64,000 nucleotides of DNA, taken from positions 46,167 through 110,166 of the forward strand of contig NZ_JONH01000015.1 in NCBI RefSeq assembly GCF_000711795.1. Reading direction: 5' to 3'. Shown here piece after piece: positions 1-8,802 of the stretch (within the stretch, counting starts at the first letter, position 1; every line of letters starts with the position of its first letter). The translations under genes were made by a program, and so were the position numbers. The DNA comes from Vibrio pacinii DSM 19139 (GTDB lineage Bacteria > Pseudomonadota > Gammaproteobacteria > Enterobacterales > Vibrionaceae). The notes under the pieces were generated by a model, which saw only the letters and a program-made list of their open reading frames with translations, was not told where the DNA came from and made no database searches.

Positions 1-11
1 AGTAGAAACAT

Positions 12-1679
12 ATGCGTAAATTCGCTATAGCTATCACTATTGCATCAACGTTAGTCGGTTGCTCGATGGGACATCGCGATCCAGTAGAAGCCAAAAACGC
101 GCTCAATGAGGCGATTAATCAAAACAACAGTTTAGGATTAGATGAGCTGCCTGCGTCGGTTGAAGCCGACCTGATGCCGGAATTAACCACCAGCAGTGGT
201 GACTTGGTCGCTCAACACTCGATCAAACGTTTTCGAATTAAGGCTAATCAGGTTGATGCAAAAGCATTTTTTGCCAGCTTAGTCAAAGGTACGGCGTATA
301 GCGCGGCTATTCACCCCAATGTCAGCGGAACCATTACTGCTAATCTCAATGACGTTTCGCTTGATGAAGTGTTGAACGTGATTGAAGATATGTATGGCTA
401 CCAAATCACCAAGAGTGGCAATGTTATTCAGGTCTATCCTGCCGGTTTGCGTACCGTTACATTGCCAGTCGACTACCTGCAATTTAAACGTACAGGTCGT
501 TCAATTACCTCGATTTCGACTGGGACCGTAACGAATCCGGAAAACGGTTCGAGCAATGATAATTCATCCAACTCATCCAACGTTTCGAGCAATGATGATT
601 CATCCAATAGTCGCAATAGCAGTGCGAAAGGTGGAACTGAAATCGAAACTACCAGTGAGAGTGACTTCTGGCCACAGTTGCAACAAGCAGTCAAGCAGTT
701 GATAGGTTCGAATCAAGGACAAAGTGTGGTGGTGACTCCGCAAGCGAGTGTGATTACGGTGCGCGCCTTTCCCGACGAGATTCGTGAAGTGCGTAATTTC
801 TTGGGCGTATCGCAACAGCGAATGCATCGCCAGGTCATCCTTGAAACGAAAATATTAGAAGTGACCTTGAGTGACGGTTACCAACAAGGCATCAATTGGT
901 CAAAGGCATTTTCCTCTAATGGAACTGATTACACCTTAGGTCAAGGGTCAACCGTCAAAGACAGTAATGGTTTACCGCTCAAACTGCCAGGTTTAGACAC
1001 GATCGGCACTCTATTGGGCGGCCAAGCCAATTTAGTGATTTCCAGTGGTAGTTTTGAAGCCGTGTTGAGCTTTATGGCAACTCAGGGCGATCTCAATGTT
1101 CTTTCCAGTCCAAGAGTGACGGCCTCGAATAACCAAAAAGCGGTGATCAAAGTCGGTACAGACAGCTATTTTGTTACTGACTTTTCGTCAAATACCGACA
1201 CCGGCAATTCGAGTAGCAATACCACCACTGATATTGAGTTAACGCCTTTCTTTTCGGGAATATCCCTTGATGTAACGCCGCAAATCGATGATCAAGGTAA
1301 TGTTTTATTACATGTTCACCCAGCGGTGATTGATGTGCAGCAAGAGAATAAAAGCATCACTTATGGCTCGACTGACTTAACCTTGCCACTGGCCACAAGT
1401 GCGATTCGAGAATCAGACTCGGTAATTCGGGCTCAAGATGGTGATGTAGTTGTGATTGGCGGCCTAATGAAGTCGGCCACTCAAGACAGAGTGTCTAAAA
1501 TTCCATTTTTGGGCGACATACCAGGTTTAGGCCATCTATTTAGGAACACCAACCAATACACGGAAAAAACGGAATTGGTGATCTTGCTTAAGCCTTCAGT
1601 GGTTGGGGTGAACACATGGCAAAAAGAGCTCGAACGATCACGCGATCTACTGCAAGAGTGGTTCCCAGACGAGCAGTAA
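12..1679 (+). CDS. mshL: MSHA pilus outer-membrane secretin MshL
   Basis: This protein forms the outer-membrane ring through which the MSHA type IV pilus emerges. The first 17 residues are a lipoprotein signal ending in the lipobox LVGC, so the mature protein is probably lipidated. Residues about 75-145 resemble the secretin N-terminal (STN-like) domain. Residues about 172-210 are a Ser/Asn/Asp-rich linker. The C-terminal half is a secretin domain with the typical late block around residues 455-545 (DGDVVVIGGL, then IPFLGDIPGLGHLF). At 555 residues it is full length for the family. Only 11 bases precede the ATG, so upstream control and earlier msh genes are outside the window. mshM follows after 4 bases. 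Confidence 0.95.
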   Translation: MRKFAIAITIASTLVGCSMGHRDPVEAKNALNEAINQNNSLGLDELPASVEADLMPELTTSSGDLVAQHSIKRFRIKANQVDAKAFFASLVKGTAYSAAIHPNVSGTITANLNDVSLDEVLNVIEDMYGYQITKSGNVIQVYPAGLRTVTLPVDYLQFKRTGRSITSISTGTVTNPENGSSNDNSSNSSNVSSNDDSSNSRNSSAKGGTEIETTSESDFWPQLQQAVKQLIGSNQGQSVVVTPQASVITVRAFPDEIREVRNFLGVSQQRMHRQVILETKILEVTLSDGYQQGINWSKAFSSNGTDYTLGQGSTVKDSNGLPLKLPGLDTIGTLLGGQANLVISSGSFEAVLSFMATQGDLNVLSSPRVTASNNQKAVIKVGTDSYFVTDFSSNTDTGNSSSNTTTDIELTPFFSGISLDVTPQIDDQGNVLLHVHPAVIDVQQENKSITYGSTDLTLPLATSAIRESDSVIRAQDGDVVVIGGLMKSATQDRVSKIPFLGDIPGLGHLFRNTNQYTEKTELVILLKPSVVGVNTWQKELERSRDLLQEWFPDEQ

Positions 1680-1683
1680 CGCC

Positions 1684-2523
1684 ATGTATCTTGAGCATTT
1701 TGGTTTCGCCAATTTTCCTTTTCACCTAACGCCAGACACAGAAATGTTTTTGGGGCTGGCTCCGCACTATGAAGCGATTCAAACCGTGCTCGGTGCACTT
1801 GATATGGGCGAGGGGCTGATTAAGGTGACTGGCGAAGTCGGTACGGGTAAAACCATGATTTGCCGCGTCATTATTAGACATGTTGCCGAACACGTTCAGT
1901 TAGTCTTTTTACCAAATCCGGCTCTGAGTGGCGAGCAATTAAGAGCAACGGTTGCTAATGAGTTGGGCATCACCCAAGTCGAGCCAAATGCGGTGGTCAA
2001 TGCCATCCAACACAAGCTACTCGCACTGGCGAAGCAAGGTAAGCAAGTGGTGGTGTTGGTGGATGAGGCGCAGGCGTTAAGTGATGAGGCACTAGAGGTA
2101 TTACGCCTGTTTGGCAATTTAGAAACCGAACAACAGAAGTTGCTGCAAATTGTATTGTTCGGCCAGCCGGAATTGGACCAACGTTTAACTCAGCATCACC
2201 TGCGCCAACTGCGTCAACGTATTACCTTTAGCGCTCATCTGCGTGGGTTGAGCTTAGATGAGGTTGTTGCTTATGTGGATAATCGCATCAATAAAGTCGG
2301 TGGCGACGCTGGTTTGTTTACGCTTCATCACAAAAAAGCACTGTGGCGGGCCAGTTTTGGCTACCCACGTTTGATCAACCAGATATGTCACAAAAGCTTG
2401 GTTTTGGCCTGCAGTGATCAAACCAAAGTCATCAATAATTCACAGCTATATCGAGCGATATATGACACCTATGACAGTTGTAAGCCTAAATTCAAAAGCC
2501 CGTGGCTATGGGGATGGAGTTAA
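1684..2523 (+). CDS. mshM: MSHA biogenesis AAA ATPase MshM
   Basis: This is a cytoplasmic ATPase of the ExeA/GspA-like AAA family, thought to help assemble or place the secretin. The Walker A motif GEVGTGKT sits at residues 50-57 and a Walker B stretch (VVVLVDEA) at about residues 121-128. The start MYLEHFGFANFPF is typical of ExeA-type proteins. Unlike ExeA, the 279-residue chain has no visible membrane segment or peptidoglycan-binding tail, which matches MshM. It lies 4 bases after mshL and 3 bases before mshN, so it is probably co-transcribed and translationally coupled. Confidence 0.93.
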   Translation: MYLEHFGFANFPFHLTPDTEMFLGLAPHYEAIQTVLGALDMGEGLIKVTGEVGTGKTMICRVIIRHVAEHVQLVFLPNPALSGEQLRATVANELGITQVEPNAVVNAIQHKLLALAKQGKQVVVLVDEAQALSDEALEVLRLFGNLETEQQKLLQIVLFGQPELDQRLTQHHLRQLRQRITFSAHLRGLSLDEVVAYVDNRINKVGGDAGLFTLHHKKALWRASFGYPRLINQICHKSLVLACSDQTKVINNSQLYRAIYDTYDSCKPKFKSPWLWGWS

Positions 2524-2526
2524 CCT

Positions 2527-3606
2527 ATGAGTGCGATCAATCGTGCGTTGGCAGATCTATCGACTAAAAGTGCCAGTACCGATAGCGTGCTGGTCAAAGC
2601 CGAGGTTAAGCCAGTTAAATCGACTCGGATTGTGGCATGGGTAGTAGCAAGCTTTACGACAAGCTTAGCCGTCGGTGGTTGGGCGATCTCGCAACAAGTG
2701 CCATCTGCACCTCTTTACCACTTTGAACCTGTTGAGGCGCTTGCCACTGCTGATGTATCACCGACCAGTAAAACATCGGTGGTTTCGTCACCGATGTATT
2801 TAGCGTCAAATGATCCGCTTGCTGCGTCTCAGTCTAGTCAAACAGAGTCTGCGCCAATCAAAGCCGTGCAATCTCATTCTCAAAGCGCGCCGATAGCAAA
2901 AACGCAACCGCAAGTGGTGGAATCGTCTGTCAACCACACGCTTGTCAGTGCTTCAACCAATAAAGTTGTCGCCTCGCAAGCACAGCAGGGGCAGGTTGTG
3001 ATTGAGCACGTTGCTCTCACGCCGCAGCAACTGGCAGATAAGGCTTCTGAGCGCGCGAAAAAAGCGCTCGATAGCAATAATCTCTCTCAGGCGTTAGACG
3101 CTTACAACCAAGCATTGCGTTATACGCCAAACGATAGCGATATTCGCCAGCGGCTCGCGGCGCTTTATTACGGTAAAGGCGAAGTGCGTAAAGCGGCGGA
3201 AACCTTGCAAAAAGGCATTGCTTTAGACAGTGACAATATTGATTTGCGCCTCGCGCTAGCGAAAATGTTGCTCAAAGAGCAGCAAAACCCGGCCGCATTA
3301 ACGGTACTGAGCGCGTTACCAGAGCATGCGTCGATAGAGTATCTGTCGCTGCGCGCAGCATTGGCGCAAAAACAGAAACAAGACCAACTGGCGCTAGAGA
3401 GTTACTCCCAGTTGGTGGAGCGAGAGCCGCAAAGTGGCCGCTGGTGGTTAGGGCTAGCGATCCAGCAAGAGCGAGCTTTTGATCTGGCGGCCGCGAAATC
3501 ATCTTACCGTCAGGCGCTGACTAAGTTAGGAATATCCAGTCAGTCTCAGCAGTTTATCCGGGACCGTTTAGCACTCATCGGTCGTTTAGAGGAGCAAGCG
3601 CAATGA
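2527..3606 (+). CDS. mshN: MSHA biogenesis TPR protein MshN
   Basis: This inner-membrane protein carries a tetratricopeptide-repeat region and probably acts as a scaffold in the pilus assembly complex. One membrane segment lies at about residues 36-54 (VAWVVASFTTSLAVGGWAI). A low-complexity Ser/Gln/Val-rich periplasmic linker follows to about residue 165, and TPR-like helices run from about 175 to 350 (ALDSNNLSQALDAYNQALRY and later repeats). The stop codon overlaps the mshE start in an ATGA arrangement, indicating coupling. The function is inferred from family and context; sequence alone shows only the topology and repeats. Confidence 0.9.
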   Translation: MSAINRALADLSTKSASTDSVLVKAEVKPVKSTRIVAWVVASFTTSLAVGGWAISQQVPSAPLYHFEPVEALATADVSPTSKTSVVSSPMYLASNDPLAASQSSQTESAPIKAVQSHSQSAPIAKTQPQVVESSVNHTLVSASTNKVVASQAQQGQVVIEHVALTPQQLADKASERAKKALDSNNLSQALDAYNQALRYTPNDSDIRQRLAALYYGKGEVRKAAETLQKGIALDSDNIDLRLALAKMLLKEQQNPAALTVLSALPEHASIEYLSLRAALAQKQKQDQLALESYSQLVEREPQSGRWWLGLAIQQERAFDLAAAKSSYRQALTKLGISSQSQQFIRDRLALIGRLEEQAQ

Positions 3607-5327
3607 AAATTCAACTCCGCAAGCGACTGGGTGATTTGCTCGTAGAAGAGGGCATTATTACTGAGCAGCAGGTTGAACAGGCGCTGAGCGCGCAAAAGTC
3701 GACCGGACGTAAGTTGGGTGCAACCCTTATTGAGCTTGGTTTTCTGACTGAGCATCAAATGCTGAGCTTTCTTTCACAGCAATTAGATATCCCGTTGATT
3801 GACTTGAGTCGAGCAAATGTCGATATCGATGCCGTGCAACTGTTACCAGAGGTACATGCGCGCCGTTTACGCGCACTGGTTATTGGCCGACAAGGAGACA
3901 CTCTGCGCGTAGCCATGAGTGACCCGGCTGATTTGTTTGCTCAAGAGGCATTATTGGGGCAACTGGCGCAATACAGTATTGAATTTGTCATTGCACCAGA
4001 AAAACAGTTGGTTGATGGTTTTGATCGCTATTATCGCCGCACCAAAGAGATCGCCTCGTTTGCCGAGCAGTTGCAAGCAGAGCACCAAATTACCGATGCG
4101 TTTGATTTTAATGTTGAAGGCACTGACAGCGAAGAAGTGACCGTTGTAAAGCTGATTAACTCGCTATTTGAAGATGCGATTCAGGTTGGGGCTTCTGACA
4201 TTCATATTGAACCTGACGCGAACGTTTTGCGTTTACGGCAAAGGATTGATGGCATTTTGCATGAGACGCTGCTTAATGAGGTCAATATTGCTTCGGCTTT
4301 AGTGTTAAGACTCAAGTTGATGGCCAATCTCGATATTTCGGAAAAACGTTTACCACAAGATGGCCGATTTAATATCCGCAGCAAAGGTCAGTCGGTCGAT
4401 ATTCGTATGTCGACCATGCCAGTGCAATACGGTGAGTCGGTAGTGATGCGTCTGCTCAACCAATCGGCCGGAGTCCGCAAGTTAGAGCAGTCAGGCCTAC
4501 CTGCTGATTTGCTGATGCGATTACGCCATCAACTCAAACGTCCGCATGGCATGATCTTGGTGACTGGGCCTACCGGTTCAGGCAAAACCACCACCTTGTA
4601 TGGCGCGTTAACCGAACTCAACCAACCGAGTAAAAAGATCATTACCGCAGAAGATCCGGTCGAATATCGCTTGCCGCGTGTCAATCAGGTGCAGGTGAAT
4701 CCTAAAATTAACTTAGACTTTTCTACGGTTCTGCGAACCTTTCTGCGCCAGGATCCCGACATCATTTTGGTTGGTGAGATGCGCGACCAAGAAACGGTTG
4801 AAATCGGTTTGCGTGCGGCGCTAACCGGTCACTTAGTCCTGAGTACGTTGCACACTAACGATGCTGTAGACAGTGCTCTTCGAATGATGGACATGGGCGC
4901 TCCCGGCTACTTGGTGGCAAGTGCTGTGCGTGCGGTTGTTGCGCAGCGCTTGGTGCGTAAAGTGTGCCCCGATTGTAAAACCGAGCACGGGTTAGATGAC
5001 AGCAGTAAGCAGTGGCTTGCACAGCGTTTTCCTAATCAGGTCAATGTTACTTTCTCGGTTGGAAGAGGTTGTCAAAACTGTAATCTCACCGGATACAGTG
5101 GCCGGATTGGTGTATTTGAAATGCTCGAGCTCGATCTGGAAATGATGGACATGTTGCGCGCTAATGATGCGGTCGGTTTTGCCCGCGTGGCACGCCAATC
5201 AGACAACTATAAACCTCTGCTGGCGTCTGCGATGGAATTGGCGATACAAGGCGTGGTCAGTTTAGGTGAAGTGATGAGTTTAGGTGAAGGGGACTCATCA
5301 GGCTTTGCGCAAGCTATCTACATCTAG
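3603..5327 (+). CDS. mshE: MSHA pilus extension ATPase MshE
   Basis: This is a hexameric GspE/PilB-family ATPase that powers pilus polymerisation at the inner membrane. The N-terminus is an MshEN domain starting RLGDLLVEEGIITEQQ at residue 8; this domain type binds cyclic di-GMP, as established for MshE of Vibrio cholerae. The Walker A motif GPTGSGKTTT lies at about residues 322-331, and the Asp/His-box regions (VGEMRDQET, LSTLHTNDA) follow. A four-cysteine zinc motif is visible as CPDC near residue 454 and CQNC near 489. Length (574) is normal. It overlaps mshN by 4 bases and precedes mshG, whose Shine-Dalgarno AGGAGG lies in the gap. Confidence 0.96.
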   Translation: MKIQLRKRLGDLLVEEGIITEQQVEQALSAQKSTGRKLGATLIELGFLTEHQMLSFLSQQLDIPLIDLSRANVDIDAVQLLPEVHARRLRALVIGRQGDTLRVAMSDPADLFAQEALLGQLAQYSIEFVIAPEKQLVDGFDRYYRRTKEIASFAEQLQAEHQITDAFDFNVEGTDSEEVTVVKLINSLFEDAIQVGASDIHIEPDANVLRLRQRIDGILHETLLNEVNIASALVLRLKLMANLDISEKRLPQDGRFNIRSKGQSVDIRMSTMPVQYGESVVMRLLNQSAGVRKLEQSGLPADLLMRLRHQLKRPHGMILVTGPTGSGKTTTLYGALTELNQPSKKIITAEDPVEYRLPRVNQVQVNPKINLDFSTVLRTFLRQDPDIILVGEMRDQETVEIGLRAALTGHLVLSTLHTNDAVDSALRMMDMGAPGYLVASAVRAVVAQRLVRKVCPDCKTEHGLDDSSKQWLAQRFPNQVNVTFSVGRGCQNCNLTGYSGRIGVFEMLELDLEMMDMLRANDAVGFARVARQSDNYKPLLASAMELAIQGVVSLGEVMSLGEGDSSGFAQAIYI

Positions 5328-5335
5328 GAGGGGTT

Positions 5336-6556
5336 ATGCCAACATTCAATTATCAAGGCCGCCACTCAGATGGAACGGCGACGTCTGGCTCAATCGATGC
5401 ACCGACTCAAGATGTAGTGGTTGAGCAATTGATCAACAAAGGCATTATCCCCATTTCAATACAATTAGGCAGGCAAGGTGGCAGTTTACGTCTCGATATC
5501 AAAACCTTGTTGACTCCGGCTCTGCCTCTTGAAGCACTGGTGATTTTTTGTCGCCAGCTTTATAGCTTGACCAAGGCTGGCGTACCTTTACTGCGTTCGA
5601 TGAAGGGTCTCAGTCAAAATAGTACCAGTAAACAGCTGCAAGAAGCCTTGCAAGATGTCACTCAAGAGCTGACCAATGGCCGCAGCCTATCGAGCTCGAT
5701 GCAGATGTACCCTAAAGTATTCAGTCCGCTGTTTGTCTCGATGATTCACGTTGGCGAAAATACTGGTCGGCTAGACCAAGCGCTGCTCCAACTGGCCCAT
5801 TATTACGAGCAAGAAGTTGAGACGCGCAAACGGATCAAAACCGCGATGCGTTATCCAACCTTTGTGATCAGCTTTATCCTTGTTGCGCTGTTTATTCTCA
5901 ACGTGAAGGTAATACCGCAGTTTTCCAGTATGTTTGCTCGTTTTGGTGTCGATTTACCGCTGCCGACCCGGATCTTGATTACGACTTCAGAGTTCTTTGT
6001 TAACTATTGGGCTGCGATGATTGTGGTAATGGTTGCGGCATTTTTGGGCTTTAGGGGGTGGACTAACACCGCCGCTGGACGTGAACAGTGGGATAAAATG
6101 CGCTTGCGAATGCCTGTGGTGGGCGAACTGGTTAATCGGGCTCAGCTGTCGCGTTTTTCGCGCACCTTTGCCTTAATGCTCAAAGCAGGCGTACCACTAA
6201 ACCAATCGCTCGCGCTATCGGCTGAAGCGCTTGGTAATAAATATCTTGAAAATCGTTTGTTAGAGATGAAAGCCTCGATTGAAGCTGGGGGTACCATCTC
6301 ATCAACGGCGATTAGCAGTGGGGTGTTTACACCGTTGGTGATTCAAATGATCAGCGTTGGGGAAGAGACAGGGCGAATCGACGAGTTGCTATTGGAAGTG
6401 TCAGATTTTTACGATCGTGAAGTCGATTACGATTTAAAAACCTTAACCGCTCGCATAGAACCGATTTTATTAGTGATTGTCGCCGCGATGGTGCTGATAC
6501 TGGCACTCGGGATTTTCTTGCCGATGTGGGGCATGCTTGATGCAATTAAAGGCTAG
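5336..6556 (+). CDS. mshG: MSHA pilus inner-membrane platform protein MshG
   Basis: This is a polytopic platform protein of the GspF/PilC family. It sits in the inner membrane and couples the ATPase MshE to the growing pilus. The family's internal duplication is visible: two T2SSF domains at about residues 70-190 and 270-395, each containing the motif VGE(N/E)TGR. Hydrophobic segments lie near residues 172-192, 222-242 and 375-397. Length (406) matches the family. It has a strong ribosome-binding site (AGGAGG, about 5 bases upstream) and overlaps the start of mshF. Confidence 0.96.
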   Translation: MPTFNYQGRHSDGTATSGSIDAPTQDVVVEQLINKGIIPISIQLGRQGGSLRLDIKTLLTPALPLEALVIFCRQLYSLTKAGVPLLRSMKGLSQNSTSKQLQEALQDVTQELTNGRSLSSSMQMYPKVFSPLFVSMIHVGENTGRLDQALLQLAHYYEQEVETRKRIKTAMRYPTFVISFILVALFILNVKVIPQFSSMFARFGVDLPLPTRILITTSEFFVNYWAAMIVVMVAAFLGFRGWTNTAAGREQWDKMRLRMPVVGELVNRAQLSRFSRTFALMLKAGVPLNQSLALSAEALGNKYLENRLLEMKASIEAGGTISSTAISSGVFTPLVIQMISVGEETGRIDELLLEVSDFYDREVDYDLKTLTARIEPILLVIVAAMVLILALGIFLPMWGMLDAIKG

Positions 6557-7013
6557 TGGCGATAATGTTCAGAAATCTAGGTTAGTTATCTGGTTATTAC
6601 TGCTTATCCTTTTGGTTATGAGCTTTCTGTTTGCATGGCAAGCGGTTGAACAACAAGCCAGTAAATCAGCGTTGCAATTGGCTAATCAGCGCATAAATGA
6701 ACGGGCAAGTTATTACAAACAACAATGGCTACTTGCAAAACAACCAACCAGCCTCAAGATAGGCTCACAAAGGCTGAACTACACTAATACAGGATGGATA
6801 ACACCTCTCAATCATCAATCGCAAGTAGATTGTAAATATTGGCTGGAGATTTTGTACCCAGAAACAGAGTTACTTGGCAGTCAGCCGCTTGAGATTAGCA
6901 ATGAATCTATAGCGGGTCATTATCGTTGTTTGTATAACTATAATCAGAATGGATTTATTTCTATTAGTCTGATTGATAATAACTTTTCAGCAAAAGTTGG
7001 CTTCTTAATTTAG
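6540..7013 (+). CDS. mshF: MSHA biogenesis protein MshF
   Basis: This small protein has one N-terminal membrane helix (LVIWLLLLILLVMSFLFAW, about residues 15-33) and a periplasmic domain of roughly 120 residues with two cysteines. Its exact job in MSHA assembly is not known from sequence; the name rests on position after mshG. I take the ATG at 6540 rather than the TTG at 6537. Either way the start overlaps the end of mshG by about 17 bases. Base composition is more AT-rich than mshG. It closes the secretory gene set; a gap of 81 bases with promoter-like sequence separates it from mshB. Confidence 0.82.
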   Translation: MQLKASGDNVQKSRLVIWLLLLILLVMSFLFAWQAVEQQASKSALQLANQRINERASYYKQQWLLAKQPTSLKIGSQRLNYTNTGWITPLNHQSQVDCKYWLEILYPETELLGSQPLEISNESIAGHYRCLYNYNQNGFISISLIDNNFSAKVGFLI

Positions 7014-7021
7014 TCGATTTA

Positions 7022-7064
7022 TTGACATATGACATATAGCGAAATCATATAACCTCCGTATAAT
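7022..7064 (+). promoter_or_regulatory. Candidate promoter of the mshB-mshA structural operon
   Basis: A perfect TTGACA lies at 7022-7027 and a perfect TATAAT at 7059-7064, but they are too far apart to form one promoter. TATAAC at 7048-7053 is 20 bases from TTGACA. One of these combinations probably starts the structural transcript, because published work on V. cholerae divides the msh locus into a secretory and a structural operon at this point. Which -10 element is used cannot be settled from sequence. Confidence 0.45.
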
Positions 7065-7094
7065 GCGGAGCAGAAACTAACGGGTTGTTACACT

Positions 7095-7661
7095 ATGGCA
7101 AATAAGCAAACTGGTTTTACTCTGGTCGAGTTAGTGGTGGTGATTGTGGTTGTTGGACTACTCGCCGTTGCTGCGCTGCCGCGTTTTCTTGATGTGACCG
7201 ATGAAGCTAAAAAGGCCAGCATTGAAGGTGTCGCGGGTGGATACGCGACAGGGGTTTTGTCCGCGCGTGCTCAGTGGGAAGCCGAAGCCAGGCCTTCGCT
7301 GAGCATCAATGGTGTTACGCGTAACTCAGTCAACTATGATGGCGTCAACTTTTGGCTGACCAGTTCAAATCAAGCTAATGGTAACTTCCGTGATGGTTAC
7401 CCTTACGCGATCAATAGCGATGACAGTAGTTTTCCTCTCTCACTGACCGATCAAGCATGCATTGATTTGATGGATAACTTACTGCAAAACCCACCACGAG
7501 TGGGGACGATAGCTGACGCTGAAAATAATTCAGATATCAAATATACCGCGCAAGCGAACGATGGTGATGCCACTTGTACCTACACACAAAAAGAGGGTAA
7601 CAGCGATCACCAGTTTGTGTATGAAATTGAAACAGGTCGTGTGACCGTAACTTTGCAGTAA
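7095..7661 (+). CDS. mshB: MSHA minor pilin MshB
   Basis: This is a type IV prepilin-like protein. The leader MANKQTG is followed by the cleavage site G^FTLVE with Glu at mature position 5, and then a hydrophobic helix of about 20 residues, all hallmarks of class IVa pilins. The globular part (to residue 188) has a Cys pair (QACIDL and ATCTYT) that could form the C-terminal disulfide loop. It is adjacent to the major pilin gene and similar to it at the N-terminus. Its likely role is as a minor pilin in the initiating or tip complex. Confidence 0.92.
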   Translation: MANKQTGFTLVELVVVIVVVGLLAVAALPRFLDVTDEAKKASIEGVAGGYATGVLSARAQWEAEARPSLSINGVTRNSVNYDGVNFWLTSSNQANGNFRDGYPYAINSDDSSFPLSLTDQACIDLMDNLLQNPPRVGTIADAENNSDIKYTAQANDGDATCTYTQKEGNSDHQFVYEIETGRVTVTLQ

Positions 7662-7694
7662 CCCTGTAAGCAACCGACATAGAGAGAGTTAACG

Positions 7695-8201
7695 ATGAAA
7701 AAACAAAGCGGTTTCACCCTAATTGAATTGGTGGTGGTGATTGTCATTTTAGGTATTTTAGCGGTCACCGCGGCACCCCGTTTTTTGAATTTGCAGGGTG
7801 ATGCTCGTGAGGCTTCTTTAGAAGGTCTTCGTGGAGCAATTTCTGGTGCAATGGGAATTGTATATGGTGGTTCAGCAATAGCTGGGGAAGAGACTCTAGG
7901 GCGTGACGAAGCGGATACCGATAACAATACACCTCCGTTATCCAATGGGGTCAGAACTAGCTTTGGATACCCTATTGCAGACGCAACTGGTATTGGACAA
8001 GCTTTAGATTTATCTGATGATTTTGTTGTCCTTCAAACATCTGCTGATGATGTCGAGCCTGCTTTTATTGACTATGGGTTTAATAACTTTAGTGAACAAT
8101 GTGTTCGTTACACTGAAGCTGCGAATGCAACAACTCCTGCAACTGTTGCTCTCAGAAATGGGGTTGCAGGTGAATCATGTGGTGTGCCTGCTGCAAACTA
8201 A
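7695..8201 (+). CDS. mshA: MSHA major pilin MshA
   Basis: This is the major subunit of the MSHA pilus. The short leader MKKQSG ends at the prepilin peptidase site G^FTLIE, followed by a hydrophobic helix (VVVIVILGILAVTAAPRFL). Mature length is about 162 residues, with a C-terminal Cys pair (EQCVRY and ESCGVP) for the D-region disulfide. The gene has its own Shine-Dalgarno (AGAGAG) and is followed by a strong terminator, as expected for a subunit made in excess. The part after the first 55 residues uses more AT-rich codons than neighbouring msh genes, in keeping with a surface-exposed domain under diversifying selection. Confidence 0.95.
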   Translation: MKKQSGFTLIELVVVIVILGILAVTAAPRFLNLQGDAREASLEGLRGAISGAMGIVYGGSAIAGEETLGRDEADTDNNTPPLSNGVRTSFGYPIADATGIGQALDLSDDFVVLQTSADDVEPAFIDYGFNNFSEQCVRYTEAANATTPATVALRNGVAGESCGVPAAN

Positions 8202-8205
8202 GTTT

Positions 8206-8232
8206 AAAGGCCAGCCTAGCTGGCCTTTTTCT
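8206..8232 (+). terminator. Rho-independent terminator after mshA
   Basis: AAAGGCCAGC and GCTGGCCTTT form a perfect 10-base stem around the loop CTA, followed by T-rich sequence. Genes for minor pilins continue 110 bases downstream. The terminator probably reduces read-through into mshC, so that MshA is made in excess of the minor subunits. Confidence 0.9.
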
Positions 8233-8343
8233 TCTCTCAATCCTTTCTATCCAACCCTTCGCAAATTTCCTTGAAAAACAACAGCAATTGAATCGGCTAG
8301 GTTATACTTAGTGGTAGTTTTTTGACTTTGATTGTTGGCGAGT

Positions 8344-8802
8344 ATGACACGCGTTAAAAACACTGGCTTTACATTGGTTGAACTGATTGTGGTGATCATC
8401 TTAGTCGCGATCGTCTCGCTCTATGCGGCCAGTCGCTACATTGGGCGTGGCAGTTTTGCGCCGATGGTCGCGCAAGAGCAGGTCATTTCGGTGATTCGTC
8501 AAGTGCAAGTTAATCGTATGCAGTCTAATGGGGCCAACTCATGCGCTGCCGATAGCAAGACCGCGCTTCGAGTTACCTCAACTTGCCTTGGATCCATTGA
8601 GGGCTGCACCCTTGCTAATGCTCAGCGCAGTGATTGGGTTTCGATTGACGAGGTTCGCTTCTCTCCAGTATTAAACTGCCTCGAATTCAATTTACTTGGT
8701 GAGCCTAGCCAGCGAGTAGAGCTGCAAATTCGTTCTCAATCCTCAATTTGCGCCGTTAGCATTGAAACCAATGGCTACGTGGCGCAAGGGAGTTGCACTT
8801 AA
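8344..8802 (+). CDS. mshC: MSHA minor prepilin-like protein MshC
   Basis: This type IV prepilin-like protein has the leader MTRVKNTG, then ^FTLVELIVVIILVAIVSLYA, with Glu5 present. The rest resembles GspH-type pseudopilins, with several cysteines (SCAADS, STCLGS, EGCTLA, LNCLEF, SICAVS, GSCT). I start it at the ATG at 8344 because this gives a normal short leader; the TTG at 8332 would add four residues. It is the first gene after the mshA terminator, and TATACT at 8303-8308 may be a -10 element for it. The stop overlaps the mshD ATG by one base (TAATG). Confidence 0.88.
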   Translation: MTRVKNTGFTLVELIVVIILVAIVSLYAASRYIGRGSFAPMVAQEQVISVIRQVQVNRMQSNGANSCAADSKTALRVTSTCLGSIEGCTLANAQRSDWVSIDEVRFSPVLNCLEFNLLGEPSQRVELQIRSQSSICAVSIETNGYVAQGSCT

